Shown here: positions 1-13,500 of the stretch, in pieces | How the letters are laid out: every line of letters begins with the position of its first letter | How positions within the stretch are numbered: the stretch's first letter is position 1 | Assembly (NCBI RefSeq): GCF_047663525.1 | Contig: NC_092587.1 | Coordinates: 46,646,501 to 46,710,500, forward strand | Origin: Anas platyrhynchos | Taxonomy: Eukaryota; Chordata; Aves; Anseriformes; Anatidae | Length of the DNA: 64,000 nt | Direction: 5' to 3' | The notes under the pieces: model-generated | Databases searched by the model: none | Told to the model about the DNA's origin: nothing | What the model saw: only the letters and a program-made list of their open reading frames with translations | Made by a program: the position numbers and the translations under genes

Positions 1-1589
1 GGAGAATATTTTCCACTGGTGTGAATTACTATGGGTTTAATAGGACTTTGAAGACCTAAACGGATTACAGCACTGTACTGAAAGCTGAGGAAAAAATCTG
101 CGTAGCCACATTTATCACGGCTGTTACATTAGTCAGTTCTTTACATCAATCACAATACAGTTGTTTTACTTTTTCATTGCTATTGGATCTTTCATTGTGT
201 ACTATTATTATGAGTTGTCTGAAATACTTTTGTTCTCTTTCTTTAGAAAACCTGGAATTTTACCATATTTCATATTTAATGCCTTGCTAGGCTTTCAGAG
301 ACTTAAATTATTTCAACCCACTATATATTTTTAAAACTTCTAATTATTGCAGGGGACTGAAACCTAAGTCTTTCCTTCACAGATTTGGATTTTTTTTTAG
401 TATTTCCATTTTATAATCAGTCCCAGTCATCACCACTCTACGCTGATACTGTGAGTTAGAAATAAGGTTAAAAGCATTAGGAGCTGTTTCTTGCATATTT
501 CAGCCCAAGTCGATAGTTTAAGTGAAACGGTTGTGAATACTGCCATCTAGGGGTTGTTTTTTGAAACGAATCTGGGCAGAACAGCTTTACCTGAAAATGA
601 TAAATTAACATAAATGAAATCTGTTGACATAGAACCCCCTGTCAAGGAGCAACAAAGAGAAAAGAAAAAAGCTGTTTTGGAGGAGGAAAAATACTATATA
701 TAAGTCACAGCAAAAGTCTGGATTTGATTGGATTTAGAGTAGGATTGGAGAGTCATTCAATATATTTGTTTTGCGTTTTGATTAGTATAAGCTTTCAAGT
801 AGATGAAGATGCATTTTACCAGGAGATTAATCTTTCTCTGTTAGCAGCTCTAGTATAAATTAAGGCATGAACGTACCTTGTTGGATTTTACTTGTTCAAG
901 GTATGCTGAGTTCTTCTATTCAGCTCTAACCTACATATGTCTATGTAGTTTAATTAAAAGTGATGGAAAAATTAACTCTTGTGTGACTGAGGCTCAAAAA
1001 TCAGTTTACATATTTATGAATGCTGTGTCGGTCATCTTTTAATAAACTCACTAAAATACTGGCTGTTTCGGAAACAGAATAGCTTAAAATAAAGCAGCAG
1101 AAAACCTACCTAAATTGTTACAACTTTTTTGTGTTAAGGACTTAGTGAGCCATTCAGTTCTCTTCTTGCTACCCCCCTGGGTGACAACTTCTAGTGGAAA
1201 AATTCACTGAAAAAATGTTTCTCTATTTCAGTTTATGAACTTACACCGTTCCTTTCCTTCACTCCCAAAATCCAATTAGGCTTCTGCTACAGCACTGTCC
1301 AAATAATCAGAGATTCTCGCAGGTAAGGTTTTGATCAGAAGAGGGGGGATATCTGGTCCTTTCCAGGAAAAGGGTGTGCTCCCTCGGTTTGGTTTCATTG
1401 GCTGAAGTCAGCTGAATGCATCGATCTCGCTTATTTACAAAGGTGGGGATCTTTGGGGGTGGATTTTTGCCTTGATCTGATTGGGACACCAGAATCCGGC
1501 TGGATACTGCTCTCAGGCTGTGGCGTGGTAAATGTAAGGCTGCTTCGCACTGCAGCCCTTCAGGCAAGGAGCAATTCTGGAGAGAAAGC
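1..1589. other. 5' flank and probable 5' UTR region of HAL
   Basis: No coding frame here resembles a known protein. A splice-donor-like AG|GTAAGG at 1321-1328 could end a non-coding first exon of HAL. AG acceptors at 1491-1492 and elsewhere before 1590 could begin the exon that carries the start codon; I cannot choose between them by eye. The bases directly before the ATG are compatible with a 5' UTR. By human synteny the 3' end of LTA4H should lie to the left on the same strand. An AATAAA at 1041-1046 could belong to it or be chance, and no LTA4H coding exon is visible. Confidence 0.4.
695..704 (+). promoter_or_regulatory. TATA-box-like sequence upstream of HAL
   Basis: TATATATAAG is a close match to a TATA box and lies about 890 bp before the HAL start codon. 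If used, transcription would begin near 725-735. This fits the donor-like site at 1323 only if the first exon is about 600 nt long. HAL is tissue-restricted (liver, skin) in mammals, so a TATA promoter is plausible. The flank is AT-rich and the match may be chance. Confidence 0.25.
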
Positions 1590-4500
1590 ATGCCAAGATA
1601 CACGGTGCACGTCCGAGGGGAATGGCTGGCAGTGCCGTGCCTCAACGGTGCTAACACAGTCGGATGGCTGGGAAGGGAAGCTGTGAGACGGTACATGAAA
1701 AACAAGCCTGATAACGGAGGATTTACATCGGTGGAAGAAGTAAAATTTTATGTTCGAAGGTGCAAGGGTCTTGGCTTGCTGGATCTTGATGACACAGTGG
1801 AGGATGCCCTAGAGGACAATGAATTTGTTGAAGTTGGTAAGCAAAACCTTAGGCAATGCATGATGAAATGACTGCAATGGCACCTGAGTTAGCAAGCTGT
1901 GTTTTAGTTGATCTAAAATTGCATCAGAGATGGTGTCTAAGATTTTTATGGAAAAATACCAAAATGTAAATTCTAACAGAACTATTTAGCGTTTAGAAAC
2001 TACAGGGTGCTGTATGTATCATCTCTATATGATGTCTTATATTCTCTGTGATTGTTCAGGAGATGGAGCATATGTCCAAGGACTGGGCTCTCCTGTTTCT
2101 GTCTTTAGATAACCTTAAATAAATTACATATACACTAATTATTTTCCTAGAATCATACAGATTTGTTTGGTGATGATGACTGCAAATTAGTATGCTTACT
2201 GTTGTGTATTGGAAAGAATAACATATTAATCTATACTTAGAGTACAGTTTACTCCTGTTCATGTTTACTTTGGATATTTCTTCTAGTTATAGAAGGAGAC
2301 ATAATGTCTCCAGATTTCATACCGTCTCAGCCGGAAGGAGTTCATTTGTATCCTTTTTTGAGCAAGCCATGAACTTTTTATAATTCCAGACTTATAATTT
2401 TCTAGATTTCCATGTTCTTTCAGTGTTCCTTCATTTTTAAAAGACATTGCCAGTTTTAATCAAATGGACTCTACTACTTTTGACATCATGTTTGCCATTT
2501 CTTTTCCTTTACGTGACTTTCAGATATAGCAAATACCGAGAACCAGAACAGGTAGGAATTACCAATGGTCTTACAACTCAGTAATGATCCTCATATTCTT
2601 CAGAGCTTGTGGAGAGTTAGCCACTGCAATATTCATGAGATCAGTGGCTGTTAGGTTTGCTGGGCCTGGGAATCTAAATTGTGATTTGCTCATTGCACTT
2701 TTATTATGGTGTTCCTATCTTATGAATGAGAACATGCATGATCTTCCTGCCATCGCTGAGCTTTTGCTGTTTTTGTTGTTGTTGTTTTAATACTGTGATC
2801 ATTAGGCAATTCTATGTGTATATGTATCCCAAACTGAAAGGTGGTTCTTTGGTGTAGTATATTTCTTTAGATGGCAACAGCTTAACAACGGAGGACCTGG
2901 TCAGTTTGGGAAAGGGGCTCTACAAGATAAAGGTAAAGATTCTGAACAAACATGGCAAAAAGTCATGTTTATCTTTCTATGATTAGAATTAAATGATGTA
3001 ATAGATAAACTAATGTTCAAAATACTCATTTTCTAGCTCACACCTGAAGCTGAAGCTAAAGTCAAACGATCGCGAGAAGTAATTGAAAGGATTGTAAAGG
3101 AACAGAAAGGTAAATATTTTTATCACTAACTATTAATTGTTTTTGTCAGACGCTGTGAAAACTATCTCAGGCTCTCTCCTTACCCAGAAATGTGTGTTTC
3201 TTGCAGTTGTTTATGGAATCACCACAGGGTTTGGGAAGTTTGCCAGAACTGTCATTCCAAACAGTAAACTTATGTAAGTTATGTGTGCAGCTCTCTTCTT
3301 CCTTTCTTCTGAGGAAAGAAAGAAGATGGAGCAGCTCTACACTGCATGCTTATGATTAGATGAGAGGGGGCTGCTTTAGTATTTCTGTTTTGTGCAAAAT
3401 AAAACTTGAATTTCAAAAACTTACTTATTTTTTTATGTAACTTTTTTTATCTTCATAGGGAGCTTCAAGTGAACCTGGTTCGTTCACATTCTGCAGGTAA
3501 CGAGAAATCGCTTGGTGCTTTCCCTTCCCTCTGCTGTTGCTAGCAGGTGGGTAACTGAGCCCATTACTGTTTCAGGTGTGGGGAAACCTTTGACCCCCGA
3601 GAGGTCTCGCATGCTGTTGGCGCTGAGGATCAATGTTCTAGCAAAAGGGTACAGCGGAATTTCCCTAGAAACCCTCCAGCAAGTTATCGAAGCATTTAAT
3701 GGTAAAAAGAAAAAAAAAAAAAAAAAAAAAAGATGCTGAAAGAAAGCTTCCCTCTCTTTTGCTGTTATTGTTGGTGGTGTGGTTTGTTTGTTTTTGTGTT
3801 TGTTTTTAACTGTTTCTTTAAAGGATGTAGCTCAATGAGTCAAGCTATGGATGTTAACATGGATAACACCCTGCTCACAAACAGGCTGAGGCCAGCAGTC
3901 AGAGAGAGCTGTTTCCATACTGTCTACTCATGGAAGGGTGGCCTGCTGGAAATGTTAACATATTAAATGTTAAATACCTTTTTTTTTTTCTTTTTTTAAC
4001 CACTGACCTCTTCTATTCCCTGGTGTCAAACCAACTGACTTGAGTCCCTGAATCCCTGGTGAGCCATAGGCCTTCCCCTGCAGAGCAGAGAGACATTTAA
4101 AATGCCTTTTAAAGTGTTTAAGTGTCTTTTAAAAGACATTTACTTGTCTTTTGAACACTGACATTAGCCACCCTAAATGGCGATGCCTCGCTGCTGCCAT
4201 CAGTAGTCGGTCTGTGAAGAACACGATGCTGACTCCAGGCGAGCTCTTTTGCAAAGACTCAAGTCTAAATTTTTTGTCAGGTTGGGTGCATGCTGATGTG
4301 CATGCCAGTACCTTTTGGGACACCAAGACTTTTGGGTGGGGCCACCACCACACAGAAAACTGCTCATATTGGAGTTTGCTGAGCAGATGCACCTGTTTCT
4401 GTGAGTAGATCCCTGAGAGGTGCCCAGGTTTTCACGAGCAGGCCTACCAGGCAGACCCGCAGCAGAGCGTGGTCAGCAGTGCACATTGCCACCACAGCTG

Positions 4501-7500
4501 TCACAGCAGCTGGAGCAGAGTGTCCCTGATGGACACCGCAGCAGGGAGACCGAAGGGGTGTCTCTGCTCTTTGTTGGTGGCTCTTCATTGATGGTCCTTC
4601 TGGCAAGAGGTGCTACAGTGGCAGTGGTGACCAAAGAGCACCTCTGCTCCCTGCTCAGGACTTGCTTTGAGGATAAACAGGTTCCCTGGGCTCTATTTCT
4701 TCATTTCCACACATTCAGTGCCCGGAGGGATGAGGCAAGGGAAAGGGGTTTGGAGATGGTTTCTAGGAGGTACTCGGTGTTTAGTGAAGTGGGAAATGAT
4801 CAGATAGCTCTGGCTGGTGGTCAGCCTGTGATGGGGAGCTAAGAGCGGCATTTTAGCTGCCTGGCCATGTGCTTATAGACCCCTAGCTGTGGTCCCCCCT
4901 CCTTACAGAACTGAATTCAAAAGGGAGTCGATTTCTTTATAAATTTTAGCCATTCTTGGAGCGTGGACAAACCCCTGTCTGCAAGACAAGTAGTCCTGTT
5001 AGTGCCATTGATAACAGATAACCATTACAAGATGTTACTGCGACCACCTTCATGTGCTGGCTTCTCTGTTTTCCAAGGAGCATATCAAGGGGAAACTCTA
5101 ACAGAAGTTGTATTTGTTTTTTGTTTTCTTTCCAGCATCCTGCCTGCCTTACATCCCCGAGAAAGGGACAGTTGGGGCCAGCGGAGACTTGGCTCCCCTC
5201 TCTCATCTTGCTCTGGGATTAATTGGAGAAGGAAAGATGTGGTCCCCAAAGAGTGGCTGGGCTGATGCTAAATACGTAAGATTTAAAAGTCTTTAGATTT
5301 TGTGTACCAGTTTGAATTGGGACTGGGTTGTGTTTAACATCTCATCCTCTACCTTGAGGAAGGTGGATCCATGAGAATAGAACAAGTGACCCACATGTCA
5401 GGGGACCAGAAATGAACACCCAGCATGTTATTAAGTCTTAAAGAAATATGAAGTCATAGTATCATAATGCAGATTATAACTAGATTATAATATAATTAAT
5501 TTTTAATTAATTAATTGTTACCCTGTCACTAATGCATCAGCAGATTGATCTAGCGTTGAACATCTCCAAGTCTGGCCTCTCCGACGTTTTTCAAAGAAGT
5601 AGCTTGTTCTGTCAATCCTAACACTCCTATCCATGAATATTTGTTCATAATATTTATCCACCAGATTTATTAAAGGATTGATAATTATACCATCATGGTA
5701 GGCTGTAGAAGTACACAGAGAGGAGTTAGGGAGGAAGGAGGCCAGCATGTGCCAGACCTTCTGTGTTCAGATGTTGGAGGGACCTTTATTATGAATCTCT
5801 GTAATATTTGAAGCATCACCTATGTAATATTTGGAGCATCACCATCTCAGCTTTTGCCCATTTCCCTGGAAATGCAGGAAACGATGGGAGGGGAAATGGG
5901 GCAGTAGACAAATTAAGAGCTTTGTTCTTCAAGTCGGTGGCTCCTGGTAGAGCTCTGTAGCAAAAATGGAATTGAAGGCAGCCTCCCCAGGACATATGTT
6001 CAACATGAGATCATCCAGCCTTCCCACCTTCTCCCTCTCACTCTCCCTGCTTCTGCCATTGCCCAAATAGTTCCTTGTATCATTTCCAGAGGAAAGAGGA
6101 TCTGCTGTGGTTTGGGACCAACTGCATACCTCTGAGGTTTGTCGCCTCTTCAGCTGGAAGGGCTGAGAGGACTCATCAAAACCAAGGTTACACCGTTCCT
6201 CCATTTCCCACAGGAGTGATTTTATGGAACAGATACGCACAGAATAAACTGAGTAGGGCTCTTTTCCACCGGAGGTTTTTTACAGGAAGGGTTAGGGAAT
6301 CATCTATAAAGGAACAGTTTATACCAAGCCAAACCTGCTGTGTGGTAGGGGGTAGGCAGAACCATCTTCCCAAGGTGTTTTCAGCCTTCTCTCATATTAC
6401 TCTTTCCCATGAGATAATACACCATAGCTGTTCATGGGCTGTGACAGTATCTCACGTTGGTGCTCCTACTGCCTTCCTTTATAGAACTGGGAAATGAGGT
6501 GATAGTTTAGAAGCTCCAAAATGCTGTCCTTTATTTTGCCCAGCAGAAAAATTAACCTAAAATGTTCATAATATAAAACTGCTTTTCTTCCTTCACTTGG
6601 GGACTTTTTTTGTTGTTAATTCATTTATGGAAACAGTTAAGATTTTATAGTATTGGTGGTTGAATTACTGGGAAAAAAAAAATCATTAATTATCTTTTCA
6701 TTAAACTCTTTCACAGGTCCTGGAAGCCCATGGTCTGAGACCAATTACCTTGAAACCAAAAGAGGTAATAAAGTGTAATGATGCCAGCTGATGAAAAACA
6801 AGCTTAGTCAATCACTAGTTGCTTTATACTTGCTATGTAAGCCTGAAATTAATTAACAGTCATTTTAAATTAAGCTACAGAAGAGTATTTGAAGTCAGCC
6901 ACAGGGAGGGATACCAAAGACCCCATTCTCCAGCAGGGTTTATGGCAGCGTTCCCATTGCAACTCCCATCTACGTGGCAATTGCAGCTATCAGAGAAGCT
7001 GTGACTGCAGGGCTTCAGGACAGCAGAAAAAAAGTTCCATCTTTACCCCCATTTCAACACCACTGATAGAACCCAGTCCTTTTGCCAGTGGTAACTGGTA
7101 CAGATCTGTATTCCCAACCACTCCTGACCCTTCTTTGGCAGAAGTTATCACAGTTGCCATCCCGTGTGTCTCCAGGCCAGTGGAACCTGGTGTAGTACTG
7201 CATTGATGAGGACAGGCTTCTTTTTGCTGATAGCCACAGCAATGCAAGCAGTACTAGTAGATCTATCCCTTGCAGCACCGGTGCAGACCTATCTTTTTGG
7301 TTGCCAATCAGCAGTTCACTTTGCTGTCTCTAGAGGCTTGGTATTCAGATCTGTCTTCATCTGAGCCCTCTGAAGGTGCTTCTCAGCCCTTTGACCATAG
7401 CAAGAGCTCAAATGACTGACTTGAACCGGATATCTGTCTTCTAGATTGGTTAAAACTGGGTGAGATGAATCTCACTTAAATATTAAAGTTTACATGGCAA

Positions 7501-10500
7501 TGTAGCACATGAGAGGGCTGGTGAGGGGGCTCAGAAGCTGTAAAACAACAGCAGGGGAAAGAAGCCAAACCCAGTGTCTCCAAAAGTCAAACAGCAAGCT
7601 CTCATTGCTCTAGGTGACCCTGCTTGGCAGGGGGTTGGACTAGAAGATCTTCAGAGGTTCCTTCCAGCCTCAACCGTTCTGTGATTCCGAGATCAGCCTC
7701 ATGTTTGTTTAGAACAAACCTGTGGCTCGTTTTAGCTGCACTCAACAAATCTTTGAAAGCAGTGATAATTTTTAATTCTGTTTTAACTCTCCATTTCTTT
7801 ATTATCATTGTTGTTTGCACTACCCATGCTCTTAACTTCTTTGGTTTAATGACTTAAGAAATAATAATAATAATACAAATAAAATCAATAATAATGCTAT
7901 TAAACATTCCACTTCCAAAGCACTTGGAAAAGATTTAGATTTTGAACTAACATGAACTAAATAAACCTCTTTCTTGGAACCACTGGAGTTCCAAAGGTGT
8001 TTATAATAACTTAGTAGGGTCATGAACATTGACAATTTATGTAGCAAAGATACCCAGTCAAGCTGTGCTTTTTATGATTTTCTTCAGGACAACCCAGGGA
8101 GCTTAGCAAAGGTCTTTACATGCCTTATACAAGAAAGAGAATTATCCCTGAGATGGGTAATTATCACAGCATGCGGAATAGCTGCAATGAACTCGCTGAA
8201 CATCTGCTCTCTCTTTGAAGGGTCTGGCCCTCATCAACGGGACACAAATGATCACCTCGCTGGGATGTGAAGCAGTTGAAAGAGCCAGTGCTATCGCTAG
8301 GCAAGCAGACATAGTCGCTGCCCTTACGCTTGAAGTCCTGAAGGGTACAACTAAGGCCTTTGATACCGGTGGGTACTGGACCTTTCCTGACTGTTTGCTT
8401 AAAGCCATTGGAGAGAGGCAAAACCTATCAGTCTGATTTGTCTTACTAGACATCCACGCTGTGCGCCCACACAAAGGGCAGGCTGAAGTGGCATTTCGAT
8501 TCAGGTCCCTCCTGGATTCTGACCACCATCCATCAGAAATAGCAGGTGAGTAATCTCAACCTTCACCCTGCCAAGTTGCACAGGACAGGCTGGGTCTCCC
8601 AACTGCAGCACCTATGCTTTTGTGTGAGGAGTATCTGCTTTTCATCCCATTGTTCCTCCTAGAGAGCCATCGATTTTGTGACCGAGTTCAGGACGCGTAC
8701 ACAATGCGTTGTTGTCCTCAGGTAAAAACTGAATTTATTTCCTTTCATAAAAAGAGAAAAATGATGGTGAAGTGCCCACCTCAAAAATACTGTTATCTAA
8801 GCATTATCTAACACCATTAGAGAAAGAGATTTTATTTTGTTTCTCCCTTACTTCAAAGTTAATATTAGTAGGGATGTGTAATTTGCTGATCCCATGCACA
8901 CATCCCTCATGCAGTATCTGGCAATGCTGTGCTTGGGTCTGAAAAAGACTGGTAGCAGGGGGAAGGCACTGTTTTCCCCATTTGTAGGCTTTAGAGGGTA
9001 TTTCTTCTGCACTGAAGTTAAGACCATGAACTGGGGAAAGGTGTTTCCAGCCAGAGAGATAAATTGTTCAGGTACCTGTCAAACATCCTGGATGAACACA
9101 ATGCCATGAGCTTTAACATGAGTTGAAGAGAGCACATGCAAGTGGATCAGCACCCCCGAGGATGAACTAAGTGTCCAATCTAGCTCAGGTGCTAATGTCT
9201 TGTTCTAGGTCCATGGAGTTGTAAACGATACAATCGCCTTCGTGAAGGACATCATGATGACTGAAATCAACAGTGCCACAGACAATCCTGTATCTTTTCA
9301 TGAATTTATTTCTTGGTAACATTTTACTTGTCCTTTTCTATCTTTTTTTTTTTTTTTTTTTTTCTCCTAAGTAATTATTTGTATACAAGGCAAAAAAATT
9401 CTAGTTGGTTTTAGTCAATAACTACCACTGGTTGCAATGGCAGCCTCTCTTCCTTTCCCCATATCTGCATCAGTGCATGCAAGTGTGTGCTGGGGCAAGG
9501 GAACCACCCATGCATTCAGTCTAGTGCATGTTAAGGTTTCCTAGATAATAATCTATATGCTTCTGTTGCATATGTAGATAGGTGGGACTTGGTAACCAAA
9601 TGAACTTAGATGAATGGTGACTTGTATGAAACACCTGGTGATGCAGCACTGGTGAGAGTTGCATTCCAGGGCAAGGTTTGCATTCCATCAGGGAACGCAG
9701 ACAAAACATATGTGACTGGTAAACCTCCTCGCAGTTCAGCCTGGTAAACTGTGGGCACACTTGTGCTGGCACTGAGCGAGGCTGGATTCTCCTCAGCATT
9801 ATGAAGATGTTACACGTAACATCCCACAGATAGCTGACATGCATCACTGCTTGTTACTTGTCTAAAATTGTACGTGCCTTGGAGAGAATCTATCACGTGT
9901 GTTTATTTGTACCCCTAATAATCCCACCCCCTAATCAAATACCTCTTTTCATGCAGTCCATTTGAAAAAATACATGTCAAAACTGTGTCTACAAGTTTGG
10001 AGAACTGAGATTGGGCCTTCATTTTCTGAAAAGTACATAGTTGTGATAGAGTGTATTTGCAAATAAAAGCCTACTAGTGCAAACATACCTTCAGATAAGA
10101 TATTCTGATTGCTCATAGATATCTTTCACATAAGCTGTATTTAATTCATATTTGTGCCTTAACCTCTCCTTAAAGATGGTGTTTGCTGAAAGAGCAGAGA
10201 CCATTTCTGGAGGAAATTTTCATGGTGAATATCCTGCAAAGGTAATTAAGCATATATAGAAAAAAAGACATTATTGCTTCTGATTTTTTTTTCCTGTCAC
10301 CTAGTTTAATGAGGACATCTTTTATAGGCTTTGGACTACTTGGCAATTGGTGTGCATGAACTCGCTGCAATTAGTGAAAGAAGGATTGAGAGGCTCTGCA
10401 ACCCCTCACTCAGTGAACTGCCTGCGTTTTTAGTCACTGAAGGAGGCCTGAACTCCGGCTTCATGATTGCACACTGCACAGCAGCTGCCCTGGGTGAGTG

Positions 10501-13500
10501 CTTAAGTAGTACCAATAGGGCAAGCTAGAAAGATCAATTTACACTGAGGCAGTTGTAATTTGGTGGTTGTTGTTAAAGGATCACACTCCTGCTTTCCTTC
10601 TCTTCTCCACATGCTTTGAGCTGGCTGGGTGCAATGTCTGAGCATTCAGTGCAGCTGCAAATTATTTCAGCTCAGGGTTCTTTGTTCTGCACTGACCCAT
10701 GAGCAAATTTAGTGTTCTGAGCATGCAAACCCATAGGTGGACTTCAGGAATGCTTGCATCTTGATGGGCTTGGCAGAGAGTCCTCTGTGTACAGAGTTGC
10801 CAGCACATGATCTCCAGCTGAAATCAGTGAGAGCTCTGCACCCAACAGCCTGCAAATCAGCTCAGATAAGGCTGTAAAATTCACAGCAAGCTCTGCAGGC
10901 AACACACTCTATCTGTCTGAGCCACTCTGCCAAACCTAGATCCTATGTTTGAATAGGTATGGTCTCTAAGTGGAGGCACCTTCATTCCTCAGTTCTCATA
11001 GGGACACCACTTGTGTCAAAGCTGGGCTGATACCCTTAGCACTCGGTGTCTCCATCTGATGGCCAGGTATCTACACCAGTAGCAAACTCCGCAGGAGTTT
11101 CCAGGGCTGCGTATCAGAGGAGCACACCAAAAAAAAGCACTAGTATATTTTTCCTCTAGTACTCATGACTAAACCAACAACAAGCATGCTGGCCTCTGTA
11201 ATATTACAGTTCAGGGACACACGAACCCACATGAAGATAAACATGCCGCAAGCAGAGGGTAAAATGTAAGTAAGAGTTGCAAACAGTCAGGAACAGAGGA
11301 CGTCGGATAATAAGTAGATAAATACCCTACAGAAAAACAGTCAATGAGCTAAATCGATGCAATAAAACGGCTCTGCCCAGAGGCTGTTTTGGGAAGTGGG
11401 ACTGGAATATGAGCTGAAGGGCTCGTCGCTATGTTTGAAGGCTGGCAACTTTTCCTTTTGGCCAGAGTTTGTGATTGCTGCAGACCTCAGCTGCTGCTGG
11501 GCTCCAGGTGCCAGGGGCATCTGTTCTGCTCACAGGCCTCACACTTACAGCTTGTATCTGCCACCCAAGAGACCCCAGGGCATTCCCCAGCCTCCAGCAC
11601 GGCGGTGAGGACAGCCCTGCCTCCCAGCCCATCACGGTGCTGAGGCCAGGGGCTTGTGGTGGGGAGTGCGCAAACTTTCTGTCTTTGGTTAATATTTGTA
11701 TCTAAAGACCAGTATTTGGTGACTGTTTTCAGATGTGGTGGTAGTTTTCAAGGTGTTTATTACAAACAACTCAGCTAAAACATTGATGTGTTCTCCAAAG
11801 AGGAGCAGCAGTTGTATTCTCCACTGCAGTCTGTGGTGGTGGATGGGCTCTTTGCTTCAGGCTGGCTGTTGCTTCTGGTGTCACTGCCCTTTCTGCCCAA
11901 CATTCACTGCATTGGGTTTTTGCAGTTTCGGAGAACAAAGCCTTGTGCCATCCTTCCTCTGTGGATTCTCTGTCCACCAGTGCTGCTACAGAGGACCACG
12001 TATCCATGGGAGGATGGTCTGCGAGAAAAGCATTGAGAGTCATTGAGCATGTGGAACAAGGTAACATTAAAACACTGACTTCCATACAAACCTTATGTAT
12101 TTAACTGGATTAAGATATTAATGCCATTCTTTTTAGATGTTTAGATGATTAGAAAGAAGGCTTCATGCATCTGAAAGAACTATTTAAAAATATTTTATTA
12201 AGTATATACTTTTACAAGCAGTTGGAATAGAGATGAGGTAAATCCAGGGCTAAGTGTTTCCTGTGAAACAAAACTACTCAATACAGGATGCTCAGCAAAA
12301 CTGTCGTCTCTTGCTTTGAAGTACAGATTGCTCTCTTGCTTTTCTGTTTTTTCCTTTTATTTATTTGTTTGGCAGGTGATGTGCTTAGATACAGATGTCA
12401 GCTGTTAGTGGAAGAACAGAGTAATACATAGGTCACAAACACTAAACTCATTTGCCCATTTAAGTTTATACATGTGAGTGCTCTAAAGACTTAGTTTTAT
12501 GGAACTGCATTCTTCACGTGCAGACTAGTGAGTCTGAGAAACATGTTTCAACATTGTGTTGAGAAACAACATATTCTAGATCCAGCTGATTTAGCCAGCT
12601 CCTTTGGTGAGTTGGCTCATGAGAGTGAGGAACTAATGTCCATAATCACCAGGTCTGAGGTGGGCAGATAAGGTTCAAATTTTTCCAGAAAGAATAATCT
12701 CCTTCAAAGTTTCATAAGCTGAGCCTTTCTACAGCTCAGTCCCCTTTTTTTCATCTCAGCCCTAAAAAGTTTTCTGATTCATGATGCCCATTACTTGGGG
12801 TATTCAAGATACCCTGGAAGTGATATTTATGGGTATAGGACCCCCCTTGCTGTTGTGATTCCCTAGTTCTGGCTATCGAGCTGCTCGCTGCCTGCCAGGG
12901 CATTGAATTCCTACGCCCTCTGAGGACGACAACGCCATTGGAGAAGGTCTACGACCTTGTGCGCTCAGTTGTGAGGTAAGATCAGATAAACGCGACAGGC
13001 AGAGGTCACGGGCCGCTTTGGAGACCTGCTGCCGCTGGTGGTTAATGTTTGGCCAATGTTCTCACTGGGTCTCGTTGCAGGCCTTGGATGAAGGACCGCT
13101 TCATGGCCCCAGACATCGAAGCGGCTCACAGGCTGCTGGTGGAGCAGAAGGTGAGTGTTGGCTTCTGGCAGGGGCGGTGTGCTCTGTCCTCAGGGGCACA
13201 CCACGGCTCTGCTCCGGGGATGTCCCTCGCTGTGGTCACTGGCCGGAGTCAGTAACAGCTCCCATTTGCCCGGTCCTGTGTAATAAATGGTTTACATTAC
13301 TAAAACTGGCGGGGAGCTGCTTGAGGGCAGGGTCCCACACCCCTGCCCATCTCCATGGGATCCCATCTCCAATGGGATCCTTCTCCGGACAGGGATCCTC
13401 ATTCCCCAGGTAGCACGCTGCCCAGCCATGCCCAGCAGGCTGCTAGAAGCGGTAAGGGGAGGTGCATGAGGGAACAGCATGGGCTTTAGCAGTGCTAACC

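Noticed and set aside
1-1260. LTA4H 3' end, expected here by human synteny
   Set aside because: No coding sequence resembling the LTA4H C-terminus is visible. A lone AATAAA at 1041 is not enough to call a 3' UTR.
4420-4842. 140-codon open frame in the HAL intron 3702-5135
   Set aside because: Lies wholly inside an intron of a clearly supported gene, without splice sites or recognisable homology.
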